From a virus, in the IMG/VR virus record IMGVR_UViG_3300024999_000141, positions 1 through 53,648 of that record: a stretch of DNA of 53,648 nt. One strand, given 5' to 3'. Numbering within the stretch: the first letter of the stretch is position 1; each line of letters starts with the position of its first letter. Shown here piece by piece: positions 37,839-46,330 of this stretch. The notes below the pieces were generated by a model. That model was not told where the DNA came from. It searched no databases and saw only the letters and a list, made by a program, of their open reading frames with translations. The position numbers and the translations under genes are program-made.

Positions 37839-38245
37839 CAGCCGAGCACCCCGCCCTGGGCGACGACGTAGCAGTTCTGCGCGACCGCGGCGACGATCGC
37901 CAGCGACGTGGAGATCAGCTGCAGCGAGTATCCCGGAGGGAGCTGCAGGTCGAGTTGGACGATGACGGGGTCGGCGTAGAGGCCTTCGGCCTGCGCTGCG
38001 ACCTCGTGTTGCTCCAGGTAGATCACCTCGCCGGCGGGGGTCAGCACGGCCAGCTGGACGTAGCCGGCGTCGTTGCCGCCGACCGGGGCCGGACGGAGCC
38101 AGAACCGGACCGTCTCGATCAGCAGCGTGGTCGACACCAGCGCCGAGTTGGTGGCGATGGTCTCCAGGATCCCAGCCCCCGGCCCGCCGTCGTTGACGTG
38201 GGTCGCCTCCATGTAGGGCGTCTGGATGAACAGCGGTGCGGACAT
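37838..38245 (-). CDS. Hypothetical tail-fibre-region protein
   Basis: 135 residues, beta-rich throughout (ALVSTTLLIETVRFWLRPAP, PVIVQLDLQLPPGYSLQLIS), with a Gly/Ala-rich end. The content resembles phage fibre or adhesin segments. No catalytic motif. It follows the fibre N-terminal gene 38257-38754. Confidence 0.55.
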   Translation of the reverse strand: MSAPLFIQTPYMEATHVNDGGPGAGILETIATNSALVSTTLLIETVRFWLRPAPVGGNDAGYVQLAVLTPAGEVIYLEQHEVAAQAEGLYADPVIVQLDLQLPPGYSLQLISTSLAIVAAVAQNCYVVAQGGVLG

Positions 38246-38256
38246 GGTCCCTCCGA

Positions 38257-38754
38257 TCAGGAGAAGTGACTGAACGCGTAGAGCTTCGAGCCGATCGTGT
38301 CCTCGTCCACGTACAGCCGCGTCGCCAGCACGACCGAGGGGTCGGCGGTCAACGTCAGGGCGTCTGCAGCGTTGGCGATGGCCACGTTGAGCCGGATGTA
38401 GGCAGCGACCGAGGCCCCGTCGACCCCCGGGTCGGGCTTGTAGGTTTCCGGGATCAGGGCGACGAGGATGAGGTCGCCCTCCGAGTCGAAAGCGCCGGCC
38501 TCGCGCATCGTCCAGCCGCCGTCACCGACGGGAATGGTCGCCTCGACGCGGACCTTGTCTGTCGTGCCCGGGGCGACCTCGACGGAGTTGACAGCGCCGC
38601 GCCAAACCTCGTTGCCAAGGGCGACAGCGGCGACGTCGGGCAGCGTGGCCACGTCCCCGACCGCCACCTCGGTGATCTCGAGGGGGTAGCCGCCGGCCAG
38701 CGCGTTGGCGATCTTGGCCAGCCCGACGGTGGTGATCAGCTGCAAGAACGCCAT
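38257..38754 (-). CDS. Tail-collar fibre N-terminal protein (gpH-like)
   Basis: 165 residues matching the N-terminal domain of P2 gpH-type fibres (DUF3751): LITTVGLAKIANALAGGYPL, EITEVAVGDV, NEVWRGAVNSVEVAP, WTMREAGAFDSEGDLILVAL. This domain attaches the fibre to the baseplate. The protein stops soon after the domain, so the distal shaft must be supplied by separate genes, perhaps 28578-29531. It sits right after gpI as in P2. Confidence 0.8.
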   Translation of the reverse strand: MAFLQLITTVGLAKIANALAGGYPLEITEVAVGDVATLPDVAAVALGNEVWRGAVNSVEVAPGTTDKVRVEATIPVGDGGWTMREAGAFDSEGDLILVALIPETYKPDPGVDGASVAAYIRLNVAIANAADALTLTADPSVVLATRLYVDEDTIGSKLYAFSHFS

Positions 38755-39398
38755 CAGAGCACCTCGGTGTGCAGCCCGATCTCCGGAAAGCCGCCGCAGA
38801 CCAGCGTGGATTCGACCGTCATCGTCTCGCTCAGCTCGAGCAGGTGCGCCCGCACCGGGACGTAGGCGTCCAGGATCTGCATCAGGTTCGCCAGCTCGGT
38901 GAGCGTCAGCCCCCGATGCTCAATCAGCGCGTCCACCCGATAGGTGAACGGCGGGTCGGGGGGCACCGACTGCCACCACTCGGTCAGCGAGAGCATGTTC
39001 GTCCGGATGTCCCAGACCGCGGCCCCCGCGTCCCACTCGACCGCACCGCCATCCCAGAGCGCCGGGGTCTCCATCAGCTCGGTGACCCGGTCCCAGGCCC
39101 AGCGCGTGCCGCGGCGCCGGTAGACGTTCACCATCTGGGCGAGGACCGTGCGCTTGCGCTCAAGGCCGGCAGTCGCCCAGCCCTCCAGATCGACCAGCCC
39201 GAACCACCGCGCCGCCTTGTCGGCCTGCGCCTCGGTCAGCGACGGCACGCGGGAGAAGAACGCGCACTGCTCGGCCAGGGCGGCGATCGCCTGGATCTCC
39301 GGGTCGAGCGCCTGCACAAGGGCGACGGCGTCGGCATCCTCTGCGACCAGCCCGGCCAGCGCGTCGACCAGGGAGCCGGTGAGGATCGACGTGCTCAC
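38754..39398 (-). CDS. I: Tail protein I (baseplate)
   Basis: 214 residues. QALDPEIQAIAALAEQCAFF, RVPSLTEAQADKAARWF, LERKRTVLAQMVNVYRRRGT and WAWDRVTELM are typical of P2 gpI. It forms part of the baseplate between gpJ and the fibre. ATG 39398 overlaps the gpJ stop. Order J-I-H is conserved. Confidence 0.85.
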   Translation of the reverse strand: MSTSILTGSLVDALAGLVAEDADAVALVQALDPEIQAIAALAEQCAFFSRVPSLTEAQADKAARWFGLVDLEGWATAGLERKRTVLAQMVNVYRRRGTRWAWDRVTELMETPALWDGGAVEWDAGAAVWDIRTNMLSLTEWWQSVPPDPPFTYRVDALIEHRGLTLTELANLMQILDAYVPVRAHLLELSETMTVESTLVCGGFPEIGLHTEVL

Positions 39399-40489
39399 GC
39401 GGACAGCCCCATGTACTGCGGTGCAACGACGTAGGCGTCACGGACGGCGTGCTCATGCGACGCCAGCGCGGCGAACGAAGGTTCGATCACGTTCACGCGC
39501 CGCGCCCCGGCTCCGTAGAGCAGGCCGATCAGCTCGGTCGGGTCGACGTCTCGGCCCAGCGCCGCCTCCTGCCAGTCGCAGAACGCATCCTGCGCCACCT
39601 CGACCGCCGCCTGGACGTCGGCGATGACCCCGGAGTCCGTCTGCCGGATCCAGTACTGCACCTGGACGGTGTAGCTCACCTCCGGCGCCTCCAGCACCGT
39701 CACCTGGTCGGTCAGCGGGCGGGCCTCGTCGGCCGACACCTCGGCGTCGACCACGCTGATGACGTCGGCGATCACCGCCGGGTCTGCCGAGTCGACCAGC
39801 AGGTAGACCTCCACCTCGCCGGGGTCGGGGCTGATGGTCGCTGCGTCGATGACGCGGGTGTCGGCGAGCCGGGCGAGCTGGTTGTAGGCGGAGCGCGGCC
39901 CGCAGGTCGTGAAGCCATCGGGAGCGGCGATGACCGACGGCCGGTACTCGTCGTCCGTCTGCTCGTCGACCCCGCCCGCCGTGGCGGTGGTGTTCGCCGC
40001 GGTCACCCCGGCGATCGGATCGACCAGCACGGTGATCGTCCCCGCGGGCAGGTCGTTGCTCTCCGGCCCCACGACGGTGCAGCGCGAGGCGCCGGAGCCG
40101 GCGAACACCCCGACGGCCAGCGTCAGCTCGTCGACCAGCGCCCAGAGAAACGCGCCGTCCGGCGTGGTCACCCGGTGGCCGGCGGGGATCACGAGCTCCA
40201 CCGCGGCCACGGTCCGGGTGTACTCGACCGTCGTCGTCGACCCCTCGCCGGCCGGCCTTGCGGCCCCGACAAACGCTCCGAGGGCATCGAGCGCCGCGTC
40301 GTCTGCGTCGAACGGCAGGTTGCGCAGGTCGGCCAGCTCGATCAACGTCCGCAGGTGCGACAGGTACTCGATGATCGACTGCAGCAGCAGCCGCACCGGA
40401 TCGGCCAGCAGCAGCGTGCGACCCGTGATCATGGTGAACCGGGCGAGGACCTCCGCCTCGATCTCCGCCGGGGTCTTGGCGACGGTCAT
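39395..40489 (-). CDS. J: Baseplate assembly protein J
   Basis: 364 residues with the gpJ pattern: ARFTMITGRTLLLADPVRLL, LQSIIEYLSHLRTLIELADL, LDALGAFVGAARPAGEGSTT, YRPSVIAAPDGFTTCGPRSA. It forms the peripheral wedge of the baseplate. The protein is longer and more strand-rich than gpW, its upstream partner, and ATGA-coupled to it. Confidence 0.9.
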   Translation of the reverse strand: MTVAKTPAEIEAEVLARFTMITGRTLLLADPVRLLLQSIIEYLSHLRTLIELADLRNLPFDADDAALDALGAFVGAARPAGEGSTTTVEYTRTVAAVELVIPAGHRVTTPDGAFLWALVDELTLAVGVFAGSGASRCTVVGPESNDLPAGTITVLVDPIAGVTAANTTATAGGVDEQTDDEYRPSVIAAPDGFTTCGPRSAYNQLARLADTRVIDAATISPDPGEVEVYLLVDSADPAVIADVISVVDAEVSADEARPLTDQVTVLEAPEVSYTVQVQYWIRQTDSGVIADVQAAVEVAQDAFCDWQEAALGRDVDPTELIGLLYGAGARRVNVIEPSFAALASHEHAVRDAYVVAPQYMGLSA

Positions 40490-40746
40490 CGGAGCCTCAC
40501 GGTGGGCGCGAGCTGCCCGTCGATGCCGTTGGCGACGGAGATCGAAGCGACCTCGGCGCGCGGTTCATAGGTCCGGATCTGGACGGACAGCGCAGCGGCC
40601 AGTTTGGCCGAGGCCACCTGCACCGGGCGGTCATGCAGCTCGAGCAGCCCGAGCGCGCGGAACATCGGCTGCGACCCGCGTGCCGTGGCGACGATGCTGC
40701 GCACGTTCTGGGCGACTTCCTCCGCCGCTGTCGGGGCCCAGTTCAT
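40486..40746 (-). CDS. W: Baseplate protein W (gp25-like)
   Basis: 86 residues. EEVAQNVRSIVATARGSQPM, FRALGLLELHD and IRTYEPRAEVASISV match the gpW/gp25 wedge protein, although it is short for the family. Start at ATG 40746, which overlaps the stop of the gpU-like gene. It precedes gpJ as in P2. Confidence 0.82.
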   Translation of the reverse strand: MNWAPTAAEEVAQNVRSIVATARGSQPMFRALGLLELHDRPVQVASAKLAAALSVQIRTYEPRAEVASISVANGIDGQLAPTVRLR

Positions 40747-41129
40747 CAGGCGTACTCCTCGAGGGAGAGGTCGACGGCGATCAGCTGCACCACGCCGCTC
40801 CCGGAGACGCGGCGCCACACCTCGGTCATCGTCTTCACGATCCAGCTGCCGCGGTCGACGCCGCCCACCATGAACGGCAGGACCTCGCCGGCCTCCGTCG
40901 CGCGCCGCAGGACCTCGGCCTCCGCCTCGGGGTCGACGCCCAGCGCAGCGTCCAGCCGGATCCCGAAGCTCATCGTGCGCAGCGACGGGCCGTTGAACTC
41001 CTGCAGCGGCTTCTGGCCGATGACCTCGTGCGCCACCCAGCGCGCCGACGTCGTCATGGTCGCCCCGTCGAAGGTCCGGACCAGCGCTGCGGAGGCCTCG
41101 AAGACGGTGTCGCCCAGCGTGGCCAGCAT
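40746..41129 (-). CDS. Tail protein U-like
   Basis: 127 residues resembling P2 gpU: ARWVAHEVIGQKPLQEFNGP, MSFGIRLDAALGVDPEAEAE, LPFMVGGVDRGSWIVKTMTE and a C-terminal AVDLSLEEY. gpU closes the tail end. Its place between V and W differs from P2, where U precedes D, so the module has been reordered. Confidence 0.75.
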   Translation of the reverse strand: MLATLGDTVFEASAALVRTFDGATMTTSARWVAHEVIGQKPLQEFNGPSLRTMSFGIRLDAALGVDPEAEAEVLRRATEAGEVLPFMVGGVDRGSWIVKTMTEVWRRVSGSGVVQLIAVDLSLEEYA

Positions 41130-41392
41130 CAGCTCAGCGCCCCGGTGCCGGCGCCGGTGACCGTGCCCGTGCCCGTCCCTGCGCCAGCAGGGCAGGCGGT
41201 CACGTCAGCGCTCGTGCCGGTCACCGTGGTGGTCACCGTGGCCGTCCGGATGTAGGCATCGAGCCGCGCGGCAAGGGCGTTGGCGATGGCCTGCGCCTTG
41301 CTCTCGGCGGTCGCCTCGGGGTCAAGATCCTCGAAGATGGCCTGCAGGTCGGACTTGAGGTCCGCCTTGAGCTGCGCCACGACCATCGGCAT
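41129..41392 (-). CDS. Small tail-region protein
   Basis: 87 residues. The first 50 are helical (VVAQLKADLKSDLQAIFEDL, AQAIANALAARLDAYI); the rest is a Thr/Val/Gly-rich strand repeat (TATVTTTVTGTSADVT, GTGTGTVTGAGTG). Similar small proteins occur beside gpV in other contractile-tail phages. No function known. Confidence 0.6.
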   Translation of the reverse strand: MPMVVAQLKADLKSDLQAIFEDLDPEATAESKAQAIANALAARLDAYIRTATVTTTVTGTSADVTACPAGAGTGTGTVTGAGTGALS

Positions 41393-41395
41393 CGA

Positions 41396-41962
41396 CTACT
41401 CCAACTTGACCGTGGCGCTGTTCAGGACGGCGCCGTCGACGTCAGCTGCCATGGCGCCGGCGATCGCCGAGAACAGCCCGGAGCCATAGTCCGTCGTCGC
41501 CCCCGTCAGCTGCCCGGGCCCGGAAGGCGTCGCCACCTGCACGCTGGCCAGCAGCTCCCGGAGCCCGACAAGGATCTTGAGCAGCACGTCCCCGAAGGGA
41601 GCGGGGTGGCCAGCCTGCGATGACCCGAGGCGGATGTCCGTCCCTCCGATCACGCGCACCGCAGGGTCGCCCTCCGGCGGCGGATTCGTCGCGTCGTACA
41701 GAGCACCGAGGCAGAACCCATCGGTCTGGTCCGGCGGATTCATCAGGCACAGCACGGCCTCGCCGAGCGCCGGCATGTCGTTGTCCTGCGCACCGACGGT
41801 GCGGCGCTGGACGACCTGCAGCGGCTGCGACGTGACCCCGTCCCGATCAGCAAACGTCACCCGCACCCGGGCGCCAGGCACATGCTCGGCGACCTTCCCG
41901 ACACGGATCAGCCCATCGAGCAGCTCCGCCATGCGCCCGTTGCCAAGGATGCCGTCGCTCAT
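41396..41962 (-). CDS. V: Baseplate spike protein V
   Basis: 188 residues. LIRVGKVAEHVPGARVRVTF, PALGEAVLCLMNPPDQTDGF, CLGALYDATNPPPEGDPAVR and VIGGTDIRLGSS form the OB-fold and beta-helix start of P2 gpV. The spike needle pierces the host envelope. It starts at ATG 41962, overlapping the gpD stop. The C-terminus ends with a Gly/Ser-rich shaft (GQLTGATTDYGSGLFSAIAG). Confidence 0.85.
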   Translation of the reverse strand: MSDGILGNGRMAELLDGLIRVGKVAEHVPGARVRVTFADRDGVTSQPLQVVQRRTVGAQDNDMPALGEAVLCLMNPPDQTDGFCLGALYDATNPPPEGDPAVRVIGGTDIRLGSSQAGHPAPFGDVLLKILVGLRELLASVQVATPSGPGQLTGATTDYGSGLFSAIAGAMAADVDGAVLNSATVKLE

Positions 41963-43080
41963 GCTGCCGACCGCTTGATCTTGAGACCGACCGTGTACCC
42001 GCCGCTGACGGCGTGGGTCGCGGTCTCGATGAGGTACTTCCCGTCGAGCTTGTTCCACCCAGCGAGGCGGATGCTGTTGCCCGCGACCAGCCGGACGTCG
42101 CCGACGACGTTCAACGAGCCCTCGGCCTGGTGTGACTGCGTCGCGGCCAGCCGGGCCTTCGCCAGCGCCTCAGCCTCGGCCTTCGAGCGCGCCCGCTTCC
42201 GGATCACCTCGGTAGCGTCGACATCGAAGCTCTGCGGGATGATCGCCGGCGCAGCCTCGACGCCGAGCTCGCCCAGGATGCCCTCCTCCATCACCGGCCT
42301 CGACAGCCCGAGCGGGTCGTCAGGATCCTCGGTGGCGGTCTGGGTGCACTCCTGCAGCGTTCCGCTCACGGGGTCGCTGTAGATGACCTTCACCCGCGGG
42401 ATCGACAGAAAGGCCTTCACCTCCAGCGACCAGCTGATGATTCTCGATTCACCGAGGGTGTAGCTGACGACCTCGTCCTTGGCTGCGTAGACCGCCAGGT
42501 CCCAGACCACGAGCTGGCCGTCGGTGACCTTCAGGGCGAGGTTGTACGCGTCGCACATGCGGCCGAGAAAGGCCAAGTCCGTCTCGCTGCTCTGGTCGAC
42601 CCGATCGATGACCTCGCCATCGGGTGCATCCCAGACCAGGGTCATGCGGGCACTCGCTGCGACGTCCGCCGCAATCGTGGCCAGCGTGGCCGATTCCCAC
42701 GCTCTGCTGCGCTTCGTCTTGCGCGCCGCCAGCCCGGTCGGCACGCTGACCCCGCCCAGCGTCACCTTCGACGGCGGGCCGCTCAGCCCGAGCTTGTCGA
42801 CGGTGAAGGTCCCGCAAAACAGGCTGCCGCCGCCCTCGCCCCACTCGTCGGCGTGGATCCGCACCTCGACGGTGTCGCCGGTCCCGGGCAGCCAGTCGCC
42901 GCGCCAGAGGCCTTCGCGGTCCTGCAGCTCGAGCGAGACCTCGTCGGCCTTGCCGCCCTTGTTGTCGATGTAGGTCGTGCCCAGCAGGTACGGCGCCAGG
43001 TCCGCGCTGATGTCCTTGCTGTCGTAGACGACCTCGACCCAGCTGCGGCGCGCCAGGGTCACGGCCGCCGCCAGGGTCAC
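41959..43080 (-). CDS. D: Tail protein D (late control D)
   Basis: 373 residues. WVEVVYDSKDISADLAPYLL, DEVSLELQDREGLWRGDWLP, LFCGTFTVDKLGLSGPPSK, SETDLAFLGRMCDAYNLALK and LAGWNKLDGKYLIETATHAV match P2 gpD, the baseplate hub. The start GTG 43080 overlaps the gpX stop. An 18-base tandem duplication repeats the start region, so GTG 43062 is a second possible start. Confidence 0.87.
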   Translation of the reverse strand: MTLAAAVTLARRSWVEVVYDSKDISADLAPYLLGTTYIDNKGGKADEVSLELQDREGLWRGDWLPGTGDTVEVRIHADEWGEGGGSLFCGTFTVDKLGLSGPPSKVTLGGVSVPTGLAARKTKRSRAWESATLATIAADVAASARMTLVWDAPDGEVIDRVDQSSETDLAFLGRMCDAYNLALKVTDGQLVVWDLAVYAAKDEVVSYTLGESRIISWSLEVKAFLSIPRVKVIYSDPVSGTLQECTQTATEDPDDPLGLSRPVMEEGILGELGVEAAPAIIPQSFDVDATEVIRKRARSKAEAEALAKARLAATQSHQAEGSLNVVGDVRLVAGNSIRLAGWNKLDGKYLIETATHAVSGGYTVGLKIKRSAA

Positions 43081-43094
43081 GGCCGCCGCCAGGG
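43052..43094. repeat. 18-bp tandem duplication over the gpX stop and gpD start
   Basis: The unit GCCAGGGTCACGGCCGCC (plus strand) occurs at 43052-43069 and 43070-43087, with a 7-base partial third copy. On the coding strand each full copy carries a GTG, so gpD has two in-frame candidate starts 18 bases apart, and the upstream one is fused to the gpX stop (GTGA). Confidence 0.8.
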
Positions 43095-43283
43095 GGGCAG
43101 GTTCGGCGACGTGTCCGGCGTCGGAACCACCGGCACCGTCAGCACCAATCCGGCGGGCAGCCGCACCAGGTAGGCGTGCGCCGGGTTGGCCAGGATGAGC
43201 AAGTCCATGTAGCGCTCATCGCCCAGCAGGGTGTAGGCGAGCGCATCCCAGGTGTCGCCGCTGGCGGTGGTGTGCTCAGCCAT
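43077..43283 (-). CDS. X: Tail protein X (LysM-like)
   Basis: 68 residues. TTASGDTWDALAYTLLGDER, YMDLLILANPAHAYLV and LPAGLVLTVPVV form the LysM-like fold of P2 gpX. It connects the tail tube to the baseplate hub and lies between the tape measure and gpD as expected. Confidence 0.87.
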   Translation of the reverse strand: MAEHTTASGDTWDALAYTLLGDERYMDLLILANPAHAYLVRLPAGLVLTVPVVPTPDTSPNLPPWRRP

Positions 43284-45294
43284 AGGACAGCCGCTGTTGC
43301 TGCTCCAGCGCCGCCTTCATCTTGGCGAGCAGGTCGTCCGAGGCCGCTTTCAGGGCAGCGGCCAGACCGGAGCCCCCGGCCTCGCCGCTGGTCACCGTGA
43401 TCTGAGGGTTGAAGTTGACCGAGAGGGTCTGCGAACGGTCCACCCCGCCGGCGGCAGAGCGCGAGCCGACCCCCGCCAGAGCGCTGCCGATCGGCGCGGC
43501 CGCCTCGCCGCCGAGCATGCCGCGGAGCTTGGCGAGGTTGGGGGCGTCCCCGGTCGGAGCGTTGGCGATCGCCGCAGCGCCGGCGCCGACGGCGGCACTT
43601 CCTACGTTTCCAGCGAGCCTCGCCGCGTCGACGGCGATCCCCACCCCGGGCAGCAGCGACAGCAAGTCGAGCACCCGGCCCAGCACGCCGGCGATGATGG
43701 AGCGGACGACCCCACCCCACTCCTCCCAGATCCCGGTCAGCCAGCCCATGAACGCGGTCCAGTAAGGCTGCAGGACGCCGCCGAGCCAGAGCACGGCGCC
43801 GACCGCGGCCCGCACCGCCCCCCAGGTTGCAGTGCCGAGGATGGCGACGATGGTGCCGAAGATCCGCATGACCTGAATCGCGCCGCGGACAGCGGGCCCG
43901 AACACGATCCAGAGCACCTCGGCCGCCGCGCCGATCACCACCCCCGCCACGGCACCGAACGACCGGACGGCCGCTGTCATCGTCCCCCAGTAGTGGATGA
44001 TCGTCGCCAGGATCAGCGGCACGATCGTCAGCGGGGTGAGCAGCAGGCCGACAACGACCGTCAGCGCCTTCACCGCTGGGCTGGCCTTGGAGAACCAGCC
44101 CACCAGGTCATCCCAGAAGACGACCAGCGCGGCCGTGGCGGCGACCAAGGCCACGATGCCCGCGACGACCCAGACGACCGGGTTGGCCCAGAGCGCAGCG
44201 GCGAACTCCCAGGCAGCGGGCGAGGCCGTCAGAAAGGCCACGCCCAACTTGGACACCGACCCGGTCAACAGCTTGAAGCCCGCACCGGCGAGGATGAGGT
44301 TGTCCCACCCGCCGGCGAGTTCGGCCGCCCGGGTCGTCAGGACCGCGACCCGAATCGCCAGGTCGCGCATCGTCTCCAGCAGAGGGATGATCTTGGGCAG
44401 GGTCTCGACGGCCCACCGGGCGAACCGTTCCGCAAGTTGGCGGACGAGCGCCTGGTTCGTGCGGAGCCAGTCCGCGAGACGGATGAAGAGGTCGGTGAAG
44501 GCCGGCAACAGAGCGGCGCCGAGGATGTTCTTGAGGCCGGCGAGGGTCATCTGCAGGTCGATCAGGCGGTCGCTGAACGCTGCCGCGTCGCGCGCTGTCT
44601 TGCCCGACAGGACGTTCCCCGTGGCGCGCGCCTGCTTGCGCATCTCCTCGAGCCCGGCCGACCCGCCGGCGAGCATCGCGCCCAGCTCACGGGCGCCCCT
44701 GCCCAGAATGGCCTGAGCGGCGGCAGCGCGGCTGGCGGCGTCCGGCATCTTGGCGAGGCGATCGGCGACCAGCTCGAGCGCCCTGTCCGGGCTGACCTTG
44801 CGCAGCAGGGCGAAGTCCAAGCCCAGCGCGGCGAACGCCTTCTGCGCCTGCGCTCCGCCCGCGGCCGCCTGGCCGAGGGTCATGCTCATCTTGTTGATCG
44901 CCACGTCCAGCGCGCCCACCGGCACGCCGCTCAGGGACGCAGCGTACCGCAGCTCCTGCAGGGCCTCGATGGTGATCCCGAGCTTCTGCGCGTCCTCTTC
45001 GGCTGCGTCGGCAGCGTCCGCCGTCGACTTGGCCAGGGCGAACAGGCCACCGCCAGCGGCAGCGGCAGCGGCCCCCAGCCCGGCGGCCATGACGAGGGCT
45101 TCGGTGCCCACGCCCCTAAACGCCGTCCCGATGGCGCCCCACGACTCGAGGGCCTTGCCACGGATCGACAGCTGGTGCGCCTTGCGCTGCAGCTCGGTCA
45201 GCTTCTTGCCGGCCTCGCCGGTCGCGGCGCCGAAACTGGGCGCGAGCAAGCCGCCGATACGGAAGGCCAGCTCGTATGTCCGGCCCTTCGCCAC
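43276..45294 (-). CDS. Tail tape measure protein
   Basis: 672 residues. The N-terminus is helical and Lys/Ala-rich (AGKKLTELQRKAHQLSIRGK), with TMP-type segments AAEEDAQKLGITIEALQELR and RLIDLQMTLAGLKNILGAAL. The centre (about 385-490) is a run of hydrophobic helices (VVWVVAGIVALVAATAALVV, PLTIVPLILATIIHYWG). It sets tail length and passes through the tube. Its size predicts a fairly short tail. It follows gpE/E' as in P2. Confidence 0.9.
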   Translation of the reverse strand: MAKGRTYELAFRIGGLLAPSFGAATGEAGKKLTELQRKAHQLSIRGKALESWGAIGTAFRGVGTEALVMAAGLGAAAAAAGGGLFALAKSTADAADAAEEDAQKLGITIEALQELRYAASLSGVPVGALDVAINKMSMTLGQAAAGGAQAQKAFAALGLDFALLRKVSPDRALELVADRLAKMPDAASRAAAAQAILGRGARELGAMLAGGSAGLEEMRKQARATGNVLSGKTARDAAAFSDRLIDLQMTLAGLKNILGAALLPAFTDLFIRLADWLRTNQALVRQLAERFARWAVETLPKIIPLLETMRDLAIRVAVLTTRAAELAGGWDNLILAGAGFKLLTGSVSKLGVAFLTASPAAWEFAAALWANPVVWVVAGIVALVAATAALVVFWDDLVGWFSKASPAVKALTVVVGLLLTPLTIVPLILATIIHYWGTMTAAVRSFGAVAGVVIGAAAEVLWIVFGPAVRGAIQVMRIFGTIVAILGTATWGAVRAAVGAVLWLGGVLQPYWTAFMGWLTGIWEEWGGVVRSIIAGVLGRVLDLLSLLPGVGIAVDAARLAGNVGSAAVGAGAAAIANAPTGDAPNLAKLRGMLGGEAAAPIGSALAGVGSRSAAGGVDRSQTLSVNFNPQITVTSGEAGGSGLAAALKAASDDLLAKMKAALEQQQRLSYG

Positions 45295-45297
45295 GCG

Positions 45298-45743
45298 TTA
45301 CCCCTTACCCGCTGCTGCCTTGATCTCAGCGGCCACGGTCTCGGACCACCTGTCGATCTCGACCAGCGGCAGCGCCAACCAGAAGTCAACGGCGGTGGTA
45401 GTGGCCATCGCGAGGCGCACCGCGGCCTCTCTCAGGAGTCGGTCGACATCGCCTCCGCAGCCGCTTCGAGCAAAAAACTCTGCACCTCGGTCTTGATGCG
45501 GACGAACACCGGCATGGGCAGCGCCAAGAGCGCCGCCTCGGGCACGCCGGAGCAGAGCGAGGCGATCCCGAGGAGGTACCGGTCGTCCGTCTCGGCGTTC
45601 ATGACCGGGTCTCGCGGGCTCTGCTGCCGGATCTTGCGCGTCACGGCGAGCGAGTCCGCCCCCGTCAACCTCTCGAAGGCGAGGATGATCTGGGTGTAGG
45701 TGACGTCCTCGTAGGTCAGCGGCTTGGACAGCGTGATGATCAT
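45298..45743 (-). CDS. gpE+E' tail chaperone by -1 frameshift
   Basis: The extended product reads gpE to the slippery T TTT TTG, then shifts -1 to read RLLREAAVRLAMATTTAVDF and ALPLVEIDRWSETVAAEIKA before TAA at 45298. The downstream frame is protein-like and has no start of its own. This mirrors the P2 E+E' and lambda G/GT design, in which both forms help tape-measure folding. The frameshift is inferred, but the heptamer is the canonical one. Confidence 0.75.
45432..45743 (-). CDS. E: Tail assembly chaperone gpE
   Basis: 103 residues: MIITLSKPLTYEDVTYTQII, ILAFERLTGADSLAVTRKI, YLLGIASLCSGVPEAALLAL. This is the P2 gpE pattern. The unshifted frame ends shortly after the slippery site (AEAMSTDS). 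ATG 45743 follows the tube gene by 2 bases. Confidence 0.85.
   Translation of the reverse strand: MIITLSKPLTYEDVTYTQIILAFERLTGADSLAVTRKIRQQSPRDPVMNAETDDRYLLGIASLCSGVPEAALLALPMPVFVRIKTEVQSFLLEAAAEAMSTDS
45471..45477 (-). promoter_or_regulatory. -1 ribosomal frameshift site
   Basis: On the minus strand TTTTTTG is in phase as T TTT TTG within AGT-TTT-TTG. This is the same heptamer that directs gpE+E' expression in P2. Confidence 0.8.
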
Positions 45744-45745
45744 GC

Positions 45746-46267
45746 TCAGAGCCCCAGCGCCGAGCGGGTCGTGGCCAGGTAGTCCACCCCGTCGATGACG
45801 CAGACGAAGTTCAGTGGGTCGATCTCCACCTTCGCCCGCCCGGCGAGAAAGACCTTCAGGTAGCGGAGGCTGAACTCCATGCTCGGCTCCATGGCCGCGG
45901 CGGGGGCCATCGTGCCGAGGGGAGCCGACTTCGGGATGACCCGCATCACGATCTTGACGGGCAGCACGTCGAAGGCGCCCGTGGCCGCGTTGAAGCGCTG
46001 GATCGCGCCGCGCAGCTCGAGGGCGTGGACCTTCGGGGCGGTCAGCTTGAGGGCGCCGTCTTCGGTCACCCGCCACTTCAGCGTCGTGCTCATCGGCCCG
46101 TAGTGACCGACGGTGGGGCTGTCGAGCTCGCCGGCGATCCCCGCGCCCTTGATGCTCTCGCTCAGCGCTTCGAGCGTCGGTAGCTCGACGTCGGCCAGGC
46201 CCAGCTGTCGCAGGTTTTCGGCGTAGACCTCGAAATTGATGAGCTTCTCGCCCACGATGTTCGCCAT
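45746..46267 (-). CDS. FII: Major tail tube protein FII
   Basis: 173 residues: EKLINFEVYAENLRQLGLAD, VELPTLEALSESIKGAGIAG, GPMSTTLKWRVT, LELRGAIQRFNAATG, KVEIDPLNFVCVIDGVDYLA. These are standard gpFII tube features. It forms the inner tube inside the sheath and is placed after the sheath gene. Confidence 0.92.
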   Translation of the reverse strand: MANIVGEKLINFEVYAENLRQLGLADVELPTLEALSESIKGAGIAGELDSPTVGHYGPMSTTLKWRVTEDGALKLTAPKVHALELRGAIQRFNAATGAFDVLPVKIVMRVIPKSAPLGTMAPAAAMEPSMEFSLRYLKVFLAGRAKVEIDPLNFVCVIDGVDYLATTRSALGL

Positions 46268-46330
46268 CGGAGGTTCTCCTCTCAGCTTGGGGCGGAGCCC
46301 TCGGTCAATGCGTGAGGGTCAGGGCCGGGT

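Noticed and set aside
43252-45699. Very long plus-strand open frame opposite the tape measure gene
   Set aside because: High GC produces long antisense frames. This one is low-complexity and Arg/Gly/Pro-rich, and the minus-strand reading is an unmistakable tape measure protein.
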